Origin: Fibrella forsythiae
GTDB taxonomy: Bacteria > Bacteroidota > Bacteroidia > Cytophagales > Spirosomataceae
Length of the DNA stretch: 36,154 nt
Assembly (NCBI RefSeq): GCF_017353175.1
Contig: NZ_JAFMYW010000020.1
Coordinates: 1 to 36,154, forward strand
Reading direction: 5' to 3'
The notes beneath the pieces were generated by a model. The model made no database searches. It had not been told where the DNA came from and saw only the letters and a program-made list of their open reading frames with translations. Position 1 is the stretch's first letter. Each line of letters begins with the position of its first letter. The translations under genes and the position numbers were made by a program. Below, in pieces: positions 10,131-17,948 of the stretch.

Positions 10131-10865
10131 CTAACGGCTGCGAACGACGGTCAGTTGTCTGAGCAAACTGGATCGGTTCCCTTCCGAAATGGCCAGTTGA
10201 ACCCGGTGATTCAATAAAACCTGGTCGGCCTCTACCCGGGAAACATGATCCAGGTTGATCAGCAGCGATCGGGACAGGCGAAAGAAATTGGGGGATACAA
10301 AGTATTGTGCCAAATGACCCAGGTGCATGGCTAGTAGGTAAGGCTTGGGTTCATTGAGCATAAACACATTGACGTACGATCCACTGGCCTGCAGGTAAAG
10401 TACATCCTCCTTCCTGATTTGCTGGTGCGCTTTGCCCACGGGTAAATACAGCGTGCTGGCCGTGAAGGCGCTGGTCAGGCTCCGTTCTTTGAATTGGTTC
10501 AGGTAGGCCAGTTCCACTTGAAATGCCAGTTCGTTCTGCCGGAAGGGCTTTAGCAGGTAGGCGGCCGGATCCGTTTGCTTGGCGCGTTGAAACATCGTTT
10601 GCTCCGAGTTAGCCGTCAGGTAGATCAGCGGCATCCAGTAGTGTTTCAAAAGCTCTCCGGCAATGGTTATGCCGTCCGCCGCTGAACCGGCCAGGTGAAT
10701 ATCGATAATGGCCAGATCGGGTGTCTGCTGCTGAATAGAGGCTACCGCTTCGGGGTAGCTGCAGACAATAGCCGTGATGCGATGGCCCGCCTTCTCCAGG
10801 GCTTCCTTGATATCAGTCGCCGTTAAGAAGTTATCCTCGAGCAGTAAAATAGCGAGTGAATCCAT
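10131..10865 (-). CDS. LytTR-family response regulator
   Basis: 244 residues. The receiver domain (about 1-120) has acidic E10/D11, phospho-acceptor D55 (AIIDIHL), T84 in YLTANS and K106 in LLKPF. The C-terminal LytTR DNA-binding domain (about 138-240) contains the typical pattern YLQASGSYV and RLSRSLLINL. It should be phosphorylated by the histidine kinase encoded immediately upstream (6-bp gap, same operon) and bind DNA as a dimer. Targets are not visible. The giant surface-protein gene downstream on the same strand is a plausible but unproven target. The family and phosphorylation site are clear. Confidence 0.93.
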   Translation of the reverse strand: MDSLAILLLEDNFLTATDIKEALEKAGHRITAIVCSYPEAVASIQQQTPDLAIIDIHLAGSAADGITIAGELLKHYWMPLIYLTANSEQTMFQRAKQTDPAAYLLKPFRQNELAFQVELAYLNQFKERSLTSAFTASTLYLPVGKAHQQIRKEDVLYLQASGSYVNVFMLNEPKPYLLAMHLGHLAQYFVSPNFFRLSRSLLINLDHVSRVEADQVLLNHRVQLAISEGNRSSLLRQLTVVRSR

Positions 10866-10871
10866 AAGTAC

Positions 10872-12602
10872 TCAGAGAGGAAAAGTTAGGGTGAAGCAAG
10901 CCCCGTTGTGATTGATGAACCGGTAGTGGCCCCTGAGCTGCCGGGCCTGCGTTTGAATCAGCCGCATCCCGAAGCTATTGCTGGAGCCTGGATCTGAACC
11001 GGGCAGGGAAAAGCCAGGGCCGTTGTCTTCTACCAGCAGAGTAATATTCCCCGGGTGACACTGACAAGTCAACCGGTAGGCAGGCGCTGACTGACTGGGG
11101 AAGGCGTACTTGCAGGCGTTGGTGGTCAACTCGTTGATCAATAGGCCCAGGGCCAGGGCCTGATCGGCCGACACGGTGAGTGGTTCCAGTTCGTAGCGGG
11201 GCTGTAGGTGCCCGTAACCGTAGGTTTGCAGCACCGTCTGGACAACCTCCTGAAGGAAATCCGGCAGCTCTACCCGGACCAGTTTATCGCCCTCGTAAAG
11301 CCTACGGTGCAAAATGGCCATAGACTCCACGCGCAGCTGGCTTTCCTGGATGGCCTTTTGAGCGGCCGCATCGGTAAGCCGGTTGGCCTGCAAACTGAGC
11401 AGACTGGAGACGACCTGCAAATTATTTTTGACCCGGTGATTCTGTTCGTTGACCAGCTGGGCATTGACCAGGCTCAGGCGTCGCTTCTGGCGAAATAACC
11501 AGAACAGGACGGCGCTCATCCCCACCATGCCTACCAGCAGTGTCGAGGTGGCCAGGATGACGCGCTGCTGACTCTGGCTGTTTTGCCGCTGAAGGGCCAA
11601 CTGGGTCTGCTGAGCTTTCAGCTGCAGTTCCTTTTTTTCGGTCTGATATTCCAGATGCAGCCGGGAGATGGCTCCTTGGCGATCTGCCACCATATCACGC
11701 TTCTCCCACTGGTGGAGCTGCTGCTGGTGGAGGGCCACCTGTTTCCAGTTCTTTGTGGCGCGGTAAAAATCAATCAAGGCGTACTCGATAGCCGATTGGT
11801 AGTAATAGACGTTGGGATGATCCTTCTGGATCAGTCGCCGGGCCTGCTCAATGAGAGCCCAGGCCTGGCTCGCCTGCCCGAAGCTGGCATGGGCGGAAGC
11901 CAGGCTGAGCATCATCGGTAGCCGATCGCCCTGCTTTTGCCGGGTAGCAATCCTGAGAGCAGCTTTGAAGTAACCAATAGAGCGGGGATCATGGCGGGCC
12001 AGTAGCTGCTGGGCAATATCCAGCTTGACGTGGGCGATCTCCATGGGATCATTGAGCTGGTAGGCCAGCGCATGCACCCGGCGAAGATAAAACAGGGCAC
12101 TGTCGGCGTTACTGGCGGGCCAGCTAAGGGGAGCATTGGCCTCACTGGCCCAGTTGCGGGCGTGGAGCCGGGCCAGTAGGGCGCAGGAGCGGATCATGGC
12201 CCTGTTGGACCGGCTGAGCCTGGCTATACCCAAGGCCTTATAGGCGTGGAGAAACGACTCGGGGCCCTGCCCCTGGGTGTAAGCCAGATCAGCCAGCCGG
12301 ACGTGAAGCCGGGCCAGCTCGTAGGAATTCCCCCGGGGTTCCAGCACGCGCAGCGCCTTGATAAACCAGCGGTGGGCATTCAAATAATCGCCCGCCGCCG
12401 CGTAGAGCTTGCCGTACTCGTAGTAGCCCTCGGCCACCAGCATCGGGTTTTTCTGGGTCACTCCCTGCCGGTAGAGTCGCCGGGCCAGTTGGATCTTGTG
12501 GGGTTGCAGTGCCAGCGGAGCCGGAGACTGGGCCAGGGTCATCAGCCCCCAGCAGCTACTCAGCAGCAGCAGGCAGAGACGTAGATAAATAAATGAGGGC
12601 AT
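10872..12602 (-). CDS. Membrane sensor histidine kinase (HisKA_2 / HATPase_c)
   Basis: 576 residues from the ATG at 12602. An in-frame TTG at 12638 is less likely because a signal peptide starts right after this ATG. A periplasmic helical region of TPR-like repeats (about 40-320) is followed by a coiled coil, one transmembrane segment (about 348-370), and a HisKA_2 dimerisation domain with phospho-acceptor H389 in NHRVKNNLQ. The HATPase_c domain has an N box INELTTNACKYAF and a G box VEDNGPGF. HisKA_2 kinases with TPR sensors are common partners of LytTR regulators in Cytophagales. It forms an operon with the LytTR gene 6 bp downstream. The signal sensed is unknown. Confidence 0.92.
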   Translation of the reverse strand: MPSFIYLRLCLLLLSSCWGLMTLAQSPAPLALQPHKIQLARRLYRQGVTQKNPMLVAEGYYEYGKLYAAAGDYLNAHRWFIKALRVLEPRGNSYELARLHVRLADLAYTQGQGPESFLHAYKALGIARLSRSNRAMIRSCALLARLHARNWASEANAPLSWPASNADSALFYLRRVHALAYQLNDPMEIAHVKLDIAQQLLARHDPRSIGYFKAALRIATRQKQGDRLPMMLSLASAHASFGQASQAWALIEQARRLIQKDHPNVYYYQSAIEYALIDFYRATKNWKQVALHQQQLHQWEKRDMVADRQGAISRLHLEYQTEKKELQLKAQQTQLALQRQNSQSQQRVILATSTLLVGMVGMSAVLFWLFRQKRRLSLVNAQLVNEQNHRVKNNLQVVSSLLSLQANRLTDAAAQKAIQESQLRVESMAILHRRLYEGDKLVRVELPDFLQEVVQTVLQTYGYGHLQPRYELEPLTVSADQALALGLLINELTTNACKYAFPSQSAPAYRLTCQCHPGNITLLVEDNGPGFSLPGSDPGSSNSFGMRLIQTQARQLRGHYRFINHNGACFTLTFPL

Positions 12603-12816
12603 AAGCCGCAAGGATAGCCGGGTGGATGGTGGCCCCAAAATAAGGGGAAATCCAGTAGGGTAGTAGGCTTATTTTGCCCGTTGGGAAAAAGAGGGTGCTC
12701 ACCAAGCAAAAAGCATCTTTGGTACAATTTGGAAAGGCAATTCCCTGGAAATAAGGCTCCTTTAGCCTGCTTAACGCCATACACTCTTTTCCAGCCGGGT
12801 TCAGCCCCTTTTACGC

Positions 12817-14553
12817 ATGTCTTCTCTCCACACCCTTTTAGTTTCTCTTCTGATAATGGGTAGCCTGGTGCTCTCCTGCAAGAAAAAGGAAGAGCCACCC
12901 CTTCCCATCACTAGCGCCATCACGGCTACGCCCACCGTAGGGGGGCTCTCCTCTGCTACGGTTACCGCCGATGCGGACGGTTCTAATTACACCGTTACGC
13001 TACCGGCAGGAACCAGCGTAAAAGCGCTTCAGCTCTCGATTCCGCTCAGTCCGGGCGCGACGATTGATCCTAATCCGGGCGTTGCCCGTGATTACACCAG
13101 TCCTGTCAAGTATACAATCACCAAGGCTGATAACAGCCGCCAGATTGTAACGATCACCGTCACCCTGCAGGCCGGGGTCAAATCTTCCGAAAAGCAAATC
13201 ACAGCATTTAGCTTTGCGGCCCTGAACCCCTCTATTCAGGCTACGATTGATCAAACCACGCGTAAGATTACGGCCACTGTACCCGCTACTGTGAATGTCG
13301 CTAGCCTAGTGCCAACCATTACGCTCTCTGCCAAAGCAACCAGCTCGCCTGTTTCGGGCGTAGAGCAGAACTTCACAAAGCCGGTAATTTTCACGGTAAA
13401 AGCAGAAGATGGAAGTACGCAGACGTATGAAGTTACCGTGGTGAGGGGAAACGTAGTCGATGCAAGCACGAGCATTGTTTACATTAATGGCTATGCATTT
13501 GATGCCCTTACGGGCAATCCACTTTGGTTTGTTAATATTGGCTCATTGATTAATGAAAATTACAGTCCGGCTATACACAACGGTACAGTATATACAAGTG
13601 GCAATGGTTCAAGCTTTTATGCTCTGGATTTATATACTGGCAGCACAAAATGGGAATTTAAATTGTCAGGTACTAATGGATTGAGTGGCTTCGCTAGTCC
13701 GATCATCATTGGCAATCTAGTTTACGTAAGTGCCAACGTGTCCTACAGTGGGAGACCCGGAGGTACAATGGTGTATGCACTAGATCTAACAACAGGAGCC
13801 AAGAAATGGGAGTTTACTGATAGCAGCAATGATGGTGGACTTCAATTGATTGGGGAAAGCGAGGCGGTATATGCCTGCGTTGGCAGTAAAATTTTTGCGC
13901 TAGATGCCACTTCAGGGGTAAAAAAATGGGAGGTAGACATTCCGCCATTTGCCTACTTAAGTCCTCAAAATATTAAACCGGGTTCCGTTAGTGCAAACCC
14001 CTGTATCTACAACAAAACGCTTTATTTTTCTAATGCGATCTCCTACCTCTATAAGATCGATTTGACCAAGTCACCAGCGGCCATTGCAGAGGCCAAACGA
14101 GTTGATCTTGGAACAGACAACGGCGCACCAACCATAAACGCCAACACACTGTACTACAGTGGGACAAAAGGGACCAGACTCCTTAGGCTGCCAGATCTGA
14201 CAGAAATAGGGGAGTTGATAAAGGCGGGCGGGAATCCCGTCGTAGTCGAGGGAACCCTCTATAGCACGCAAAGGTCAAACTACCTATTTGCATTTGATGC
14301 GGTATCGGGCGCGGGCAAGTGGGAATTTAGGGCTGGTGATTATTCCAAATTAGGAAACCCTGTGGCAGGAGATGGGTTGGTCTACGTTTCGGATGCAGGC
14401 ACAGGCGGCGCTGGCAAGCTGTACGCTGTGGACGCTAAAACGGGCCAGAAAAAATGGGAGCAGCCGATGAGTGGCTTTACGGCTTGCTCACCAGTGATTC
14501 GAGCCAAAAATGGAACGGTTTTTTACTCTACCGTTAGTGGAATGCAGCAGTAA
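12817..14553 (+). CDS. PQQ-like beta-propeller outer-membrane lipoprotein
   Basis: 578 residues. The N-terminus has a lipoprotein signal with lipobox LVLSC and a following KKKEE stretch. Two beta domains of about 80 residues (roughly 35-210) resemble DUF5018-type modules. The rest (about 215-575) is a PQQ-like/YncE-type propeller, with repeated blades of the pattern YALDLxTGxxKWEF (five or more copies). No dehydrogenase catalytic residues or haem-binding CxxCH are visible, so this is probably a scaffold or binding protein, not an enzyme. It diverges from the kinase operon across a 214-bp gap. The propeller half is visibly more AT-rich than the first third, suggesting fusion of modules. Confidence 0.88.
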   Translation: MSSLHTLLVSLLIMGSLVLSCKKKEEPPLPITSAITATPTVGGLSSATVTADADGSNYTVTLPAGTSVKALQLSIPLSPGATIDPNPGVARDYTSPVKYTITKADNSRQIVTITVTLQAGVKSSEKQITAFSFAALNPSIQATIDQTTRKITATVPATVNVASLVPTITLSAKATSSPVSGVEQNFTKPVIFTVKAEDGSTQTYEVTVVRGNVVDASTSIVYINGYAFDALTGNPLWFVNIGSLINENYSPAIHNGTVYTSGNGSSFYALDLYTGSTKWEFKLSGTNGLSGFASPIIIGNLVYVSANVSYSGRPGGTMVYALDLTTGAKKWEFTDSSNDGGLQLIGESEAVYACVGSKIFALDATSGVKKWEVDIPPFAYLSPQNIKPGSVSANPCIYNKTLYFSNAISYLYKIDLTKSPAAIAEAKRVDLGTDNGAPTINANTLYYSGTKGTRLLRLPDLTEIGELIKAGGNPVVVEGTLYSTQRSNYLFAFDAVSGAGKWEFRAGDYSKLGNPVAGDGLVYVSDAGTGGAGKLYAVDAKTGQKKWEQPMSGFTACSPVIRAKNGTVFYSTVSGMQQ

Positions 14554-14625
14554 CTTTACTTCTTCATTCGACTTAATCCCGCTTGGCTAAAGCAATAAAT
14601 GTGTACCTATTTTCCGCTGGTTCTA

Positions 14626-14642
14626 ATCTCTTGTGAAGAGAT
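14626..14642. other. Small hairpin after the PQQ lipoprotein gene
   Basis: ATCTCTT (14626-14632) and AAGAGAT (14636-14642) form a 7-bp stem with a 3-nt loop, 73 bp after the stop codon. No T-run follows, so termination is uncertain. Confidence 0.25.
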
Positions 14643-14716
14643 GTAGCTCCGCTCGCAAGAAAATAACTCCTTCTCGCTTTACAGGCTCAACCGGTCACCG
14701 AGCAGATTAATTAAGA

Positions 14717-15032
14717 TTACTCCTGCTTAAGCAGCCGCATGACCTGGGTGGCCTGGAAGGGGCAACCCCGGGCCGTTCGAAACCCTGCCTCGTTAAGCTG
14801 CCGGGCCTTGTCAATGGCTCTGGCTCGCCGGTTGTTCTCGTTGGCGCGGGCCTGGGCGGCGGGCGTCAGGTTCTGGGGCTTCCCCGGCCGCGCTCCCTGG
14901 GCAACCTTAACCGCCAGCGCCGTCCTGGCCCAGCCCGGAGTCTTCCTGGGCCTTGGTCGAGACCCGGTAATAGGCTACGTAGGTAACCACGGGGGACAAG
15001 GCAACAGCGTCCGGATATAGGTTATGATTCAT
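14717..15032 (-). pseudogene. Serine recombinase pseudogene with core deletion
   Basis: The N-terminal piece (14921-15032) starts at an ATG and reads into TYVAYYRVSTKAQEDSGLG, matching the intact recombinase at 20982-21641 (YVPYYRVSTAAQGKSGLG), including the catalytic-Ser context. It then runs in frame to a stop at 14907-14909. In another frame, the C-terminal piece (14717-14920) begins ALAVKVAQGARPGKPQNLTP, matching ALAAKKAQGFKLGAPNLTP of the intact protein, and continues to GFRTARG. Roughly 110 codons of catalytic core are therefore missing and the ends are out of frame. An alternative in-frame ATG lies at 15059. The gene overlaps the end of the 41-codon ORF upstream. It is a dead relic of a mobile element. 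Confidence 0.85.
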
Positions 15033-15147
15033 CTGGGGTGAAGCGGCTGATGCGTTCATTGTAGCTATCCAGCAGCTGATCATTGATCCCGCCTTCCTGC
15101 TGGAGCTCCAGCAGCAAAAAGTCGGCCCAGTCCATGCCAGTTAACAT
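15022..15147 (-). CDS. 41-codon ORF between broken gene and recombinase relic
   Basis: The frame encodes a 41-residue acidic peptide beginning MLTGMDWADFLLLEL. Its ATG overlaps the stop of the gene upstream (ATGTTAA), and its stop overlaps the recombinase relic, as expected for a translationally coupled mobile-element operon. No family is recognised. The frame is intact, but the neighbours on both sides are broken, so it may no longer be meaningful. Confidence 0.5.
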   Translation of the reverse strand: MLTGMDWADFLLLELQQEGGINDQLLDSYNERISRFTPDES

Positions 15148-15403
15148 CCCCTCGAATTGTAGCTCCCCTCTATCCACCGGGATGTCTTACCCAGGTCGAT
15201 GGCCTGCCGCAGCACGGCCTGGGTGATGAGCCGGGTTCGATCCGGATCCTGGGTCGTCAGCAGCAGCGTGCGCAGGGCGAGGAGATAATCGGCATAGACC
15301 AGACCATCGGCCACTCGCTGGGCGATTACCCATAGGCCAGTTGACCAAGCAGTTCTTTGTAGGGTGAGGTATCCAGTGACTCGGGGCGGATGCACACGTT
15401 CAT
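15141..15403 (-). pseudogene. Small hypothetical gene broken by frameshift
   Basis: From the ATG at 15403 the frame reads MNVCIRPESLDTSPYKELL and stops at 15326-15328 (TAA). A one-base frame change at this point restores a good frame, VIAQRVADGLVYADYLLAL, running to TAA at 15141-15143. The two halves together give about 87 residues, mostly helical, of no recognised family. It is the first visible gene of the decayed operon with the 41-codon ORF and recombinase relic. A sequencing indel cannot be excluded. Confidence 0.6.
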
Positions 15404-15459
15404 CGCCCAAATTTACCCTCTTCGGATTATTTACATGTCTTGCATGATGACCGTTTAAC

Positions 15460-15950
15460 ATCCAGATAGGGGAAGGCTGATGTGTGAATATGAAAGAGGT
15501 AAAGCTAGCCGCTCCGCGTCAGAGGCGTTTAGAGGTTAGTTCATGCGTAGCAGAATGTGCCGTGTTATAAACACCTTGCCTCATCTGGACAAAAGTTGCA
15601 CGATATAATGGCCAAAATCGCTGGATATCCGTCAGGGGCTAGGCCCAAAACTGCCTCTCTATATTCGGCTACATACTTTTCCATCGTGCTTGGCTTTAAC
15701 TGGCCACCAAGTTAATAAGAGTCGGAATCTTAAGAATATCTCAGCGCCAGCTCCGCAAGATGTTTGCCGTGCTACAAAGAATCATATGGTGCCCAGATCC
15801 CCGCCTTGGTCGTCGAATCAGCGCATCCGTCTGTTTGCTGTGGAACTGGCGCTGGCCACAGTCCAAATAGATCGAAATAAGTAAACCGTAAAAGATATCT
15901 CTCCGTAGTGTGTATTATTTACAAAGCGAAAAGCTAAACCCTATCAGAAA
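15460..15950. other. Intergenic stretch without recognised gene
   Basis: About 490 bp between the decayed operon and the ankyrin gene. A 64-codon plus-strand frame (15690-15884) has no recognisable family or coding pattern. I see no strong hairpin or repeat here. It may be residue of the mobile element whose relic lies to the left. Confidence 0.4.
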
Positions 15951-15981
15951 AAACCGTGGCGTTGATCAGCACAAATCAACG
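15949..15981 (-). terminator. Terminator after the ankyrin gene
   Basis: On the minus strand a 7-bp stem (CGTTGAT / ATCAACG, 15960-15966 and 15975-15981) is followed, after CCACGG, by a run of T (complement of 15950-15955). It lies 22 bp after the stop of the ankyrin gene. The gap between stem and T-run makes it weak. Confidence 0.45.
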
Positions 15982-16002
15982 TAACCTACTTTTCGATATC
16001 TT

Positions 16003-16626
16003 TTAATATTTCCCGTCTAACAGCTGTGCTATTGCATAAAAGTCGTTTTTCTTCGCGTATTTGTAATCATCTTTTCTCACTATAGCTCCTTTAGATAGTA
16101 GAAATAATACTGAATCAATTTGATTACTAATAACCGCAGCAAACAATGGTGTATTGCCTGGTTTATAAAAGTACGTTTCGGTTGAGCCGCAATTAATGCA
16201 TGCTCCTCTATCAAGGAGAAGTTTAATCATTTGTTTATGACCGCTAGAGGCGGCAAAATGTATTGCTGTATACCCTCTATCTTCATAGCTTAAGAAGCGA
16301 TTAACGTCCATATCAGTGTCTAGCATTTGCGAAACTTTACTAATATTATTCGCTTTTATTGCATCAACGAATTGTTCTTCAGAAAAACCATAATCTCTAA
16401 AGTACACATCATTTGTTCGTCTGCGATCTACATCACGTGCCTTCCACGCATCCTCTGCCTGTTGAATTTTGTCCAAAGTAGGTTGAAGTGCTCGTTGAAG
16501 CTGTTGATAAGTTTGTGTCTGTTGATATGACTGTCCATAACTAATGGACGAAATAAATAGGATTATGGCGAAAGGGAAGTACTTCAGAGAAGTAACAAAT
16601 AGGCGGTTATTTAGTGTATTTTTCAT
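16003..16626 (-). CDS. Secreted ankyrin-repeat protein
   Basis: 207 residues. The N-terminal signal peptide (hydrophobic FPFAIILFISSISYGQ, about 17-32) indicates export. A Gln-rich helical stretch follows (about 33-70), then two to three ankyrin repeats (about 80-200), clearest at GYTAIHFAASSGHKQMIKLL (about 118-137) and NTPLFAAVISNQIDSVLFLL. Ankyrin repeats bind proteins, and no catalytic motif is seen. The gene lies 35 bp downstream of the beta/gamma-crystallin gene on the same strand, so the two are probably co-transcribed. The leader is very AT-rich with no Shine-Dalgarno, normal for this phylum. Confidence 0.85.
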   Translation of the reverse strand: MKNTLNNRLFVTSLKYFPFAIILFISSISYGQSYQQTQTYQQLQRALQPTLDKIQQAEDAWKARDVDRRRTNDVYFRDYGFSEEQFVDAIKANNISKVSQMLDTDMDVNRFLSYEDRGYTAIHFAASSGHKQMIKLLLDRGACINCGSTETYFYKPGNTPLFAAVISNQIDSVLFLLSKGAIVRKDDYKYAKKNDFYAIAQLLDGKY

Positions 16627-16661
16627 GATTAATAAAGGTAAAAAATAAAGTAATTTTAAAG

Positions 16662-17564
16662 TTATGGTTTAGTCACGCGTACGGAACTAATTTGGTCGTT
16701 CCACTCATCAAACTGACCGGAAACACTCCAGTTTCCCACAATTACCATCGAACGGCCCTGAAAACCTGCGTCTCGGTAAATGGTGACTTTCCAACCTGGC
16801 GGAACTCTGATCGAACTAATTGCATCGTTCCAGGAATCTCCTATACTTGACACGCTCCAATCACTTGATATATTTTTTGTTGCCCCCGTAAATCCCCCAT
16901 CAGCATATAAGGTAATTACTGTTCCATATTGTTGTTCATACCCATTGTTATTCGAGTTTGAACCACTCCCGCTACTGTTGTTATTGCTATTGGAGTATGA
17001 ACCATTCTCATTACCGCTATTATAGGCTTTGCTACCACTTCTACCACTGTTCCAGTAGGACCCGCTTCCATTAGTACCGCCGTTTGCGTAGTACCCAACT
17101 CCACTGGTACCTCCATTCGCGTAGGAACCATTCCCGGTACTACCACTAGTGGGGGATGAGCCATTGCCAAGGCTCCCTCCCCATGACCGCACGTCGTATA
17201 CACGTATGATTTTGTAAGGTTTGGATCCAAACCAATCGCCACCATCTTTAATTTCACCAGTTTGGCTCAAACCAACATAGAACTTCTCCGTTCCAGTTTT
17301 GCCATCGCATTCTACGAAATCGAACTTGCCACCAACGTAGCCGCCTTTATCACTGATGGTACTATAAAAACCATAATACCGAGACGCGTCACTACTACAA
17401 GAAAATAACAAGAAGCGCATTTGTACACTACCGCGCGAATCACTATATATGGTCTGATAAGGAGTAATAGTTTTGCCACTATTAACCTGAGCGTTGGCAG
17501 TGAAGCAACTAATTATCTTAAAGAAGCAGCAAAGGCTAAATAAATATTTACTGAGTGTACGCAT
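16662..17564 (-). CDS. Secreted beta/gamma-crystallin domain protein
   Basis: 300 residues. Signal peptide at 1-26 (ending ANAQ). An N-terminal beta domain (about 27-130) is not recognised. A long Gly/Ser/Asn-rich linker with short imperfect repeats (NGGTSGVGYYANGGTNG-like, about 131-212) leads to a C-terminal pair of Greek-key motifs (about 213-300). Each Greek key ends in the calcium-binding signature N/D-N/D-x-x-S/T-S, here NDAISS and NDQISS, both intact. Microbial beta/gamma-crystallins bind calcium and are stabilised by it, and some act as extracellular or stress proteins. It is probably the first gene of a pair with the ankyrin gene. Confidence 0.85.
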   Translation of the reverse strand: MRTLSKYLFSLCCFFKIISCFTANAQVNSGKTITPYQTIYSDSRGSVQMRFLLFSCSSDASRYYGFYSTISDKGGYVGGKFDFVECDGKTGTEKFYVGLSQTGEIKDGGDWFGSKPYKIIRVYDVRSWGGSLGNGSSPTSGSTGNGSYANGGTSGVGYYANGGTNGSGSYWNSGRSGSKAYNSGNENGSYSNSNNNSSGSGSNSNNNGYEQQYGTVITLYADGGFTGATKNISSDWSVSSIGDSWNDAISSIRVPPGWKVTIYRDAGFQGRSMVIVGNWSVSGQFDEWNDQISSVRVTKP

Positions 17565-17881
17565 AAATCGTTAGATGTAATATTAAAAACGGACGTTCGG
17601 TTAGTTCACTGTATTAAATAGTCAAAAATTAGTAATGACTATGGTTAAATTTGGAAGTAAACTTACTTTTTACACACATGCGTAAACATCAGCAAAATAA
17701 AAACAGTTGAATTGACACTCATGCTTGAGATTAATTTGGTGCATATATTACTTAAAGAATGTATTTATATTCTCCTTTTATCATGCAGATGCATAAATTG
17801 CCATACATCGCATTAATTATTTTGCCGAGAATAATACGATTCTTAACAGCTACAAATCAAATTAATGTCATGAGTTTAGTC

Positions 17882-17906
17882 AATACATCAAAAGATGTAT
17901 TTTTTA
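17882..17906 (+). promoter_or_regulatory. Hairpin just upstream of the 7TMR-DISM kinase gene
   Basis: AATACATC (17882-17889) and GATGTATT (17894-17901) form a perfect 8-bp stem with an AAAA loop, running into further T residues. It ends about 45 bp before the kinase ATG. It could be an operator dyad for the encoded NarL-type regulator or a leader attenuator. Nothing else was recognised in the AT-rich gap 17565-17948. Confidence 0.35.
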
Positions 17907-17948
17907 TAGAACTGAATCTATTATTCGTATTCTAAGAAAATCCCAAAT

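Noticed and set aside
14739-15020. Plus-strand 93-codon open frame
   Set aside because: The minus strand here encodes recognisable recombinase pieces, and the plus frame is their shadow.
15225-15260. GGTTCGATCC string resembling a tRNA T-arm
   Set aside because: No cloverleaf can be built around it, and it lies inside the frameshifted minus-strand gene.
15690-15884. 64-codon plus-strand frame
   Set aside because: Composition is not protein-like, and there is no known domain or neighbour logic.
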